The notes beneath the pieces were generated by a model. It was not told the DNA's origin. It did no database searches and saw nothing but the letters and a program-made list of their open reading frames with translations. From Trissonchulus latispiculum (taxonomy: Eukaryota > Nematoda > Enoplea > Enoplida > Ironidae): 64,000 nucleotides of DNA. Positions 56,294 through 64,000 of this stretch are shown here, in pieces. Made by a program: the position numbers and the translations under genes. Where the stretch lies: positions 50,167 through 114,166 of the forward strand of contig JASAND010028183.1 in NCBI GenBank assembly GCA_030248195.1. The letters are read 5' to 3'. Positions within the stretch are counted from its first letter, which is position 1, and every line of letters starts with the position of its first letter.

Positions 56294-56630
56294 CTTTTCA
56301 GGATAACCCACCCCAGGCCCAGATTCCGCAAAACTTGATCAAATGAGTTGAAAATAAGCTTATATTGAGCAACGAAAAGCTGAATCGAAAAACTAATTTC
56401 AGATTCGTGTTCTGCGACCTCGAAAACCTCGGAATACAACATTTCAGCAAAATCGAAGACAAAAATTTTTCGGTTCCCTTGGTCCCCCCTTACGAATCGA
56501 AAAAATCAAATTTCGCGAAATTTAAAAATTTTGCGGTATTTGAACTCAACGTGGTAAGCCTATTTCAAATTTCAGCTCATTTGATCAAATTTTGCGGAAT
56601 CTGGGCCTGGGGTGGGTTATCCTGAAAAGA
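56294..56630. mobile_element. Inverted-repeat element F2
   Basis: CTTTTCAGGATAACCC and a further 30 or so bases (CACCCCAGGCCCAGATTCCG) are repeated inverted at the right end. The interior (56340-56560) matches that of F1 at 4022-4270, but the terminal sequences are quite different. Confidence 0.8.
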
Positions 56631-56639
56631 TCCATATTT

Positions 56640-57190
56640 CGCCCCAACAGAAGCAAACATAGCGTCCTCAGTACGGAGCCGTTATTTTAGCCCATTCAAT
56701 TGTTGATAGAAATTTTAGTTGTCGGCCTTAGTAGCGGTTGTAACCGAGGAAAAACTTATTTGAACTACAAGCTGGTTTTGATTAGGAAGTCAAAGTCTTA
56801 AAAACGCTTTAATGTCCACCGTTATCTGGCATTGCAACATCAGGATATTGTTGCACAGACGGCAAAGTTTGAAAGACCAACTTAACCACATTGTGGCCAT
56901 CTGGGAAATAAAGCAAGAAATTTAGTTGGCCGCATTTGAATAATTTACACACAACAAACGTTCATTTCGTTCGCTGTCGCCAACGGGACAATGTCAAACA
57001 TTTGTTCAGGATTAAAAGCTTATTTACTGGGTCTCCAGCACAAATTTCAGGAATTGAAGTGATTATTCAGTTTATTCGAGAAGTTAAAAACATTTACTTT
57101 TACAACCTCTTTTTCCAAATTGTTTGCGTTTTGGCACGGTTTGGCCAGGATTCACCCTAAGTTAACAAAGGCAGCAGCTGGATTTACGTG
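56640..57190. other. Intergenic, nothing recognised
   Basis: No exon or element end identified. Confidence 0.35.
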
Positions 57191-57575
57191 CTAACAAGAG
57201 TACATAATAGAAGAGTGTGACAGCTGGCATGTTCTCTGTTATCAGAGCAAAAAGTGTGCTCTGTTCGCTGACGGTCAACCCCCTCCCCAAATTGGAACCC
57301 AGTGAACAAAGTGAATTCGCCCGCTATGCTTGTGTTCTAAAGTTCGAAACAGACACAAATTTTACTTACGTACTGCTTGTGTTTTCGAGCTAAAGCACAC
57401 AAACACAGAACCAATGAGCGTAACCCCGTCTGGACCACGTACCCATATAGGGGCAGAGTGAGAGGGGTCAGTTGGGGAGGGGATAAGCCGATAGCGAACA
57501 TTTCATAGTTTTGGCTTTCACTGAATAGACTGTATCTCTTGTCACACTCTTATACATTATGTACTCTTGGTTCTA
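57191..57575. mobile_element. Short inverted-repeat element
   Basis: CAAGAGTACATAATAGAAGA and the inverted right end (TCTTATACATTATGTACTCT) enclose about 385 bp. The end word is close to that of family T. Confidence 0.7.
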
Positions 57576-57773
57576 ATCATAGGCAGTGAAGCTGGTAAAA
57601 GAAAATTCCCAGTTCAAAAGTGTTCCATCCATAACAGATAGTTCGCCTTCGGCAAACTGATGACCAACATTGCCTTCAACATGTGTCTGGAATTTCGAAT
57701 AAACAGATTTACACAAAGTGGTAATGTTTAGACCACCCCAATTTGTTTACGGCTTGTTCTTACTTAAGGTGCT

Positions 57774-59163
57774 GGTTTCCCTTCGGGTATTTTTCACTCA
57801 TACGGCTTTAATCCTTTACGTAAATAGCTAAAATTTGCGAAATAACCTATGTCCGTGCTCTTTAATATTCTGGGACCACTCCCAGATTTTTAGGCCAAAA
57901 CATTTTTTGGTGCAAAGATAAGAAATTTTCGGTTTTTGACCTTAGGCTTCCAGTAGATACACCAGACACTGGGTTGGTTGTTATGGCTGGAAAGAGGACA
58001 CAAGATTGAACATTTTTGCCTCTACAACCTTTGAGCTATCTCCAGTGGTTAAGTCAGTATAAGCAAAAAAACCATTTTGAGCATACATTAACATAGGGTC
58101 GGGTCCTGGGGGGGCTTGTCCCCCAAAAATTTTGAGGGGGCTTGTACCTTGAACCAAAATTAACGCTAATTTTGTTAAAATTTGCAATTTTTTATCTAAA
58201 TTTGCAAGAAATCTTCAATTTTTTGAAAAAATTTCAAAATTATGCCCGATTTTCCTGAAAAATTAAACATTTATTGCTAAAAAATTCCGGCGAAGCCGGA
58301 AATTTTTTGAGATTTTAGTGTAAAAACTAATTTTTTCCGGCTATTTTTGCCTACCCCTTGGCCATTTTTTCGTTACCCCTTGTCCCCGACGGCGGTAGGG
58401 CTTGTACCTTGTCCGTGTTGGGGGGGGGGGGGCTTGGACCCCCCCCCCGCGTTAACCTATGATTTTGAGGGTCAAAAAATGGCCATATTCGAGGAAATCA
58501 GTTTTTTCAAAATTACTGCCAAACCTTACGAACAATTTTTGTCGATGGATACAGCGTCCTAATGCACATTTTATGAATCTCTACTAGCCGGACTTTATTG
58601 CTTTCAGCTAGAGACTTGGCCGGAAAACCATTTTGGCAAAACTGCGGTAATTTTGTTTTAAACATCGATTTCTCAAAAACTACTCGACAGATTTCGGAGA
58701 TTTTCACCAAAATGGAAATTCGTGCTATTGCAGAGGGACGTTTTTCTTGGTTTTGGCCAAAACATTCCCAGTTTCGAGAAAATTTAGTGCAAAGTTTAAA
58801 AATTTAGTGCTTCCGTGCATTTTGCGAATTTTCCCAACCGTTGAGTGATACTGAGCAAAACCCCAAAAAACGTCCCTCGGCCCATATGTCCTCTGTATGA
58901 TAGCGCAAAAAGAAATTTTGTCTGGTTCCGCAGATTTGAAAAATTAATGTTCAAAAATTTTTGGCCTGTATTTAGCCGTTACGTCAGAAAATGTTTGCTA
59001 ATTTTTTTTAATAACTGTGCTAGTTTCGTAAGCTCATATGAATGTCCTGATTATAAGCTTTAAAACGATAAGCTCTTTCCAACTCCCACAATTGCGAAAG
59101 TTATAGCGTTTTAAAAAATGGCCACAAAAGCACTGCAGAAAAGGATATGTACCACCACCTTAA
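57774..59163. mobile_element. TTAA-flanked element, family B copy 4
   Basis: It begins TTAAGGTGCTGGTTTCCCTT and ends GTACCACCACCTTAA. It matches 38110-39980 in both end regions and in the middle, and carries its own insertion at 58082-58461. Confidence 0.85.
58082..58461. mobile_element. 380-bp insertion with 8-bp target duplication
   Basis: ATTTTGAG lies at 58074-58081 and 58462-58469. The related element at 38110-39980 has no insertion at the corresponding point. The ends CATACATTAAC and GTTAACCTATG are roughly inverted. G/C runs and GGCTTGTACCTTG words repeat inside. hAT-type by duplication length. Confidence 0.8.
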
Positions 59164-60261
59164 CCGTTAGAAGTAGCAGCTTGCTCTTCCTCCACCTTGT
59201 TTCTGCAGACGTGGGTTCACGTAGTGAAAAAAGTCATGCACATTGGTGCATGAAATCTGGTATCGCTTGATGCGACTGTGCCTCTGTAGCTCAGTTGGCA
59301 GTTGATCAGCTCAGTTCCCAGCAAGTGAAATTGTGCCCTGAGTAGCATATAGTGGCAATGATGCACAGGTGTTGTGCACGTACGGACCTGGATCAAATAC
59401 CCAACCACCTTCTACCCCAGCAATTCTCGTAAGGGCAACCAGTCTAAGAAAGCCCATAGGTAAACATGGGTGAAACTTCGCGACCCAAAATTTTACAGTG
59501 CCCGTGACATGAAAAGGCCAATCGTCTACCCTGATATGAAGAGCCACGATGAACATAATGATCAGAATATTTGAATATTGTGCGTAATTTAGGTGGCTTA
59601 ATCTGCTTTTTTGCCGTTTGATGAAATAACTAGTAAACTGTGTTTTTATTTTGGCAATTATTTGTTTCAGTCAATTAACATAGTAGCCTTCAACATTACA
59701 AACCACTGTGTTTACTTTCTATTATTTTCACTTCAGCCTAATTTCAGAGAAGACTGCATGTGTTCTTAAAAATAAGATCGACATTAAGACATTACGACAA
59801 ACGTAAAAATGGGAAAACAGGTTTGTCGTAAACTCCTATGTAACAAACTTGTGCACTCTGAGCATATTCTTGCCTATCATACTCACTGTCTTTATTTCTG
59901 CGCCGAATCTAAGCTTCCGTGTACCTGTTTTGTTATGTTAGAAGCCCAAATTGTGTCACTGTAAATCAACGACTTTGACCAGAACTGATCGGAGTTAAAT
60001 GACTTAAATTCACTTAAAATACGCTTTATGAAACAGGTAACAGTGGCAAAGTCAAACTTGAGCTTGGATTTTAATGAGGCTAAAGGAGTTTATGTTAGTT
60101 CTACTGTTCTCTACTACATATGCTCTCTCAAGAAAAGCCACCATTTTTAGCTACGGTGGCAGCCATTTTCTTAAATAGTTTAGTGAGCAGGTCTCAACTA
60201 TTTCTTTCAGTATTCACCAAAGCTATAGTGTGTTAATACTCTAACGTTCTGACAAGCGTGA
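59164..60261. other. Intergenic, nothing firm
   Basis: A box A-like TAGCTCAGTTGG near 59287 and a box B-like GGATCAAAT near 59391 are too far apart for a tRNA. No exon recognised. Confidence 0.35.
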
Positions 60262-60440
60262 CACCAAGAGTGCATAATTGCATTATATTAAAGAACAGTA
60301 AGCCATTGGAGGGGTTATCTTCACTGCATTGCGTAACGACGATCCGACCACAATACGCGAACGTCCCCCCCGTTTGGTGGAGGAATCAACAAATATGCCC
60401 CCTCATTGTTTGGTGTTAGAGGGGGCGGGTGGGGAGCAAA
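60262..60440. repeat. Family T copy
   Basis: CAAGAGTGCATAATTG, then GCGTAACGACGATCCGACCAC and CCCCGTTTGGTGG. The same words in the same order as the copy at 45943. Confidence 0.6.
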
Positions 60441-60732
60441 AGAGGGTTTTTTAGAAAAAGAAAGACATTTTTTAGGTTAAAGTTTAGGAGAAAACTGCTA
60501 TATTCAAACGACAAATTACTAAGAACGTTTTTCTATCAAATTGTGCCTAATTGTGTTTTGTATAATCTGGTCAAATCGTTCTTGAAAATGGTTGCGCCTA
60601 TTAAAAGTTATTAATTTAATAATGATTAATGTTGTACTAACCTAGTATGGATACCGTACACGTCACTTTCCTTGTATGGGCAGCAAAATTTGTGTACATT
60701 TTATGAGTTTAAAGCAGGATTTTTAATGCTGA

Positions 60733-61492
60733 TACACTCTTAGAAATGTTCCTGTAGAAACTACAGGAATCACTTTTGTAGATGATAAGTACAAAAGCTT
60801 TTGTAGAAAATACAGGTTGAGTCTTGTAATTTCTACAGGTCATCGTTGGTAGTGTTTACCGGACATACTTTGGTAGAATTGATTACAAGTTAGACCAGTA
60901 TTCAGTACAAATGAAACCGGTAGTTTTCACTGGTTTACAGGTTCGCTCACAGGAAAGTAGTCGATACGCTGATAACGCAAAATTTGTATATAAGGGCGAC
61001 AGTGGTAATAATTTTTGAAGACTGAAATTTTTGAATTTTTTCAAATTTTCAGTCTTCCAACACCCAGTGGGTGATTTTTTTGTAACGGCCGCTCCCTGCC
61101 GAAAATATTTTGGGAGCGGCCGCCCCCCACACCTGCCCCCTCCCCCCCTTCTGAAATAACAGGTCGCTCCAGTAAAATTCACAGGTTTTGTCTTGTAAAA
61201 AATACAGGTTTGGTATCTGATATAGGATTGTAAAAAAGTCGAACAGAACTACATGTTTCTTTTGTATTTTCTACAGGAAATTCCTGTAATAAAAACTACA
61301 GGTTTCCTTAGTATTTTCTACAGGAAACTCCTGTAATTTTTACTATTCCAAAGACCGGTGAAAAATACAAAAGTTCACTTTTTGTGGAAAATACAGGTAG
61401 CTCCGCTAGTGACTGACCGCACAGGAAGGAGCACTTTTGTAGAGAAGTACAAGAATTCCTGTAATTTCTACAGGAGTCTTTTTAAGAGTGTA
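60733..61492. mobile_element. Element with CTACAGG arrays
   Basis: TACACTCTTA and TAAGAGTGTA are perfect ends. CCTGTAG/CTACAGG words, often as AAACTACAGGAA or TTTCTACAGG, occur about 15 times in both orientations across 760 bp. There is no ORF. A G+C-rich internal patch lies at 61060-61150. Confidence 0.75.
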
Positions 61493-62039
61493 ACTCCAAG
61501 AAAATGCCTCCGATTAATGTAAGTCTTTTCCTACATGTTTTGAACGCACTGAAAACAACGATTTTAACTGAAAATCAAGCAATGTCAAAAATTTTTATTT
61601 CTTAACGTTTTTACTGCAATCGAAAGAGGACAGTTCTAGCTTCTATTTTAAGTCCGAAGGAAGTACTTTAAAATTTTATTACTCCTATGTTTTGCATGTA
61701 AAATCCGTGTCCATACAACGCAAGTTGTGTCCATACAGCGAAAAATATTATCCGTTCATGGCAAGTGCTGTTATATGCTGAAGATAGACCGATGTTTATT
61801 GTCCATTCAAAGCTAGTTTGCCCTAATCTCTCTATTCATAGACATAGTCCAATTGCATTTCAATTAGACAGTTACCAGCCAATTTCAAATGCTTCAGACG
61901 AGAGCACAAGATATCATTATCTCAGTACCTGACATTTTTGACCACACCTATACTCCACGTCTGTGCCAAAAATTATACCAATTGAACAAAGTCGGAGCAA
62001 ACCTTTAAGCCCCCTTAACTGCTCACTCTCAAATCTTTG
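61493..62039. repeat. Non-coding, with a family D end fragment
   Basis: From 61925 to 62020 (GACCACACC...AACAAAGTCGGAGC...AGCCCCCTTAA) it matches the end region of the foldback at 46253-47458. The remainder is unremarkable. Confidence 0.55.
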
Positions 62040-62640
62040 GTAATACGAGTCTGTGTTCTGCCGTAATGCTTGCTGTAGAGCTGGCGCCTAGAGTTGTTGA
62101 CCGGCCGAGGAAAATCCGGCCAGCCGGCCGAGTGGCCGGCCGGCCCACTATACGGCCAATCCGGCCGGTCGGCTACCGGACTGGCGGCTGGCCGGGACCG
62201 GCCGGCTGGCCAGTCGGCCACCGGCCAGCACCCGGCCGGCCGTGTAAGAAGCAGCCGGTCGGCCGGCCGGTCGGTCTTCAGAAAAAGGAATACTTGATTT
62301 TGTCTATTATATATAACCAGGAGAACTATATGCTTCCTTTAATGCTAAAACTTTTGCAAAATACAGGAAAAAAATGAAAAAAATTGAATCGACCGGTTTT
62401 TTTTGACCGGCCGGTCGGCCGGCCTGTTTGACCCGGACGCGCTTGTCAATTTGCATCACCCGGCCGGGTTCAACAACATAAAAAAACCGGCCGGGCAACA
62501 ACAATACTGGCGCCTCTTTCGCAGAAGTAGACAACATTCGAGCTGTCACTCCTGGCTTTAGGCTTTGAATCCGGGGATAAGCACTGGTACCCTATTCATG
62601 TTTGTAGGTTGGAGTTCGCTCAGGGGTAACTTTACTCTTT
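62040..62640. repeat. Dispersed repeat U, copy 2 (interrupted)
   Basis: AGTCTGTGTTCTGCCGTAAT to GGTTGGAGTTC matches 33516-33705 when 62089-62514 is removed. Confidence 0.7.
62089..62506. mobile_element. CCGG-rich hAT-like element, perfect 8-bp target duplication
   Basis: CTGGCGCC lies at 62081-62088 and 62507-62514. The ends TAGAGTTGTTGACCGG and CCGGGCAACAACAATA are inverted. The interior has more than 25 CCGG/GGCCGG words at both ends. Copy 1 of repeat U at 33516 shows the empty site. Confidence 0.9.
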
Positions 62641-62701
62641 TTCCTATAGCGTTTCCACAGGGTAAAGGCTTTGTTCTTTATATTATTAATCTCTATTGCA
62701 G

Positions 62702-62772
62702 ATTCTAAATACAATCTTGAGCAATGGCCGGTAAAAAGATTGCGCTGACAGATGCACCATCCAGCACCGCGG
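62702..62772 (+). CDS. Candidate first coding exon of a gene running right
   Basis: The acceptor ctctattgcag precedes 62702. An ATG in good context (GAGCAATGGCC) starts MAGKKIALTDAPSSTA, and GCGG|gtaagc is a strong donor after 62772. A possible next exon at 63430-63520 (GDMTSYKDDDIYVELL...) fits in phase but has a poor acceptor. The product is unknown. Confidence 0.4.
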
Positions 62773-64000
62773 GTAAGCGACTATGGAACATTGGCTACTG
62801 GGTAGGTCGCAATTTAAGTACTGGTAACTTAAAGTTGTCATGTCGACATTGGCTCTTCTTCAGATCAACCTGGCGCTTGATTAAACGAAAGTTTGACGGG
62901 CAAAGAACGACCGTACTGACGGTGCGCCAGGGAAGTGGAAGCATCCGCGTCGTGGGAGTCTGAGTTACACCGGAGTTGCAAGACCTGTCCTTTAATCATA
63001 CTACCGAGCTTGTGGGCCCAATATGCCATTTATTCCGGTCGCTCCATCTTGGCCCTCATTCCGGGCTTCGCCTTTTGACCACACGTTGGCATGGAGTTGC
63101 TCTGGAAGACTTTGAGGTTGAGACTCCCCGCGGGATTGTAGTTCGTCGGCTGCCATAAAAAAGGACAAGTGCTAGCCACTCTTCCACAACTAACCCAAGC
63201 AATGGCCGTGAATTTCAGCCTGAGTTACCAGAAACATTGGGCGTTTCAGCAACGCTCGTGAAAAGAGGATAATGCAGCAATTGCCTGAACCAAAAAAACT
63301 ACCGGGTTAGTTTCTGTTTCAGCAACACATGAGAGCTGTTTTTGACCAGTTTAGGAACCACAGTCGAATTATCAAACATTTTGGTCAGGATTAGCTGCGA
63401 TGCTTCGGTTAATTACTGCAAACGTAAAGGTGATATGACATCATATAAAGATGATGACATTTACGTGGAATTACTCAACAACAATAACAGTTCACATATT
63501 ATATGGTACATGCAAAATACGTAAGAATAATTTGATTTGGAAGTGTTTAAAGCAACTCTAAAGTTAAAACTGACACCCTCTGGGTCTTGTCGGTTGCGTG
63601 TTTTGTCTGCCTCTGTTTTCATTTCATTTTTTCACATGGCTTCGGAACGGAATGTCTCAAAATAGCGAGTATGAAAATTCGTAATATCTCTCCGCTACGT
63701 GCTACTATATCATTATCATTGGTGTGAGGGATGCCATTCAAAAGCTAAATATTTTGTGACTTCAAGGTGAGTAGTATAGTGTGCACGTTTCGACCAACGC
63801 TCCCGGGAGTCAAAAGTTGGTGCAAGCAAAGTCTGTCGGCGAGTACCCCTTGTGAATCTGTCAAGGTTATTTTAAATAAATTGTCCCCTGGGATTTCGCG
63901 TTTTAAATTCTTGTTTATACTATCCGTCGTCCCAAAGGGCTCCACCCTTTAATTTTTACGTCTCAAGCCAGTCGTCTGACTGAATTTATGTCCGTCCCTC

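Noticed and set aside
59281..59400. tRNA gene suggested by TAGCTCAGTTGG and GGATCAAAT
   Set aside because: The boxes are over 100 nt apart and no cloverleaf can be drawn.

Overview
This window looks like nuclear DNA of an invertebrate animal. It is A+T-rich, its genes are split by GT-AG introns, there are no operons, and every protein family that can be recognised is metazoan. The phylum cannot be settled from the sequence. The combination of a two-part GNAT protein resembling the Acetyltransf_18 group, CYP2-clan-like P450s and dense short DNA transposons would fit an ecdysozoan or another small invertebrate.

Four host genes are well supported. (1) A GNAT-like acetyltransferase on the + strand has its last two exons at about 1799-2034 and 6420-6829; its 5' part lies outside the window or was not found. 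(2) An apparently intronless cytochrome P450 lies on the - strand (13508-15007, 499 aa). (3) A complete class I-like sirtuin lies on the - strand (36824 down to 22630). I assembled it from 11 exons with compatible phases, giving 288 aa, including a 26-nt micro-exon and one GC-AG intron. (4) A second P450 on the - strand has two exons (48531-47937 and 44355-43457, 497 aa) and is a paralogue of the first. Weaker candidates are an unrecognised exon near 53336-53625 (-) and a possible first exon at 62702-62772 (+).

Most of the rest is transposon-derived. There are decayed retroelements: a BEL/Pao-like integrase, a Ty3-like gag, three LINE pieces and a probable solo LTR. There are also many short non-autonomous DNA elements, often nested. 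At least three families insert at TTAA: the GGTG-ended family B, the G-run family C, and the long foldback D. Several others have 8-bp target duplications (30714-31777, 45111-45802, 58082-58461, 62089-62506) or a TAA/TA target (34375-34871, 40101-40849, 55421-55628). Several families share one design: each carries its own short motif repeated many times near its ends (GATCC, GGAACC, GACCCGC, GGATTAAA, CCGG, CTACAGG, CCAAACGG).

Layout: 0-7 kb, GNAT gene with an element-filled intron and a local duplication; 7-13.4 kb, short elements and a large foldback split by a hAT-like element; 13.5-15 kb, P450 no. 1; 15.5-20.4 kb, retroelement debris; 22.6-36.8 kb, sirtuin; 37-43 kb, TTAA elements, a solo LTR and a LINE carrying two younger insertions; 43.4-48.6 kb, P450 no. 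2 with two hairpin elements in its intron; 49.8-51.5 kb, an unexplained G+C-rich decayed coding-like tract; 52.9-64 kb, microsatellite, foldbacks and more short elements. The two P450s are likely ER membrane enzymes and the sirtuin an NAD-dependent deacylase. Nothing shows that the genes act together.
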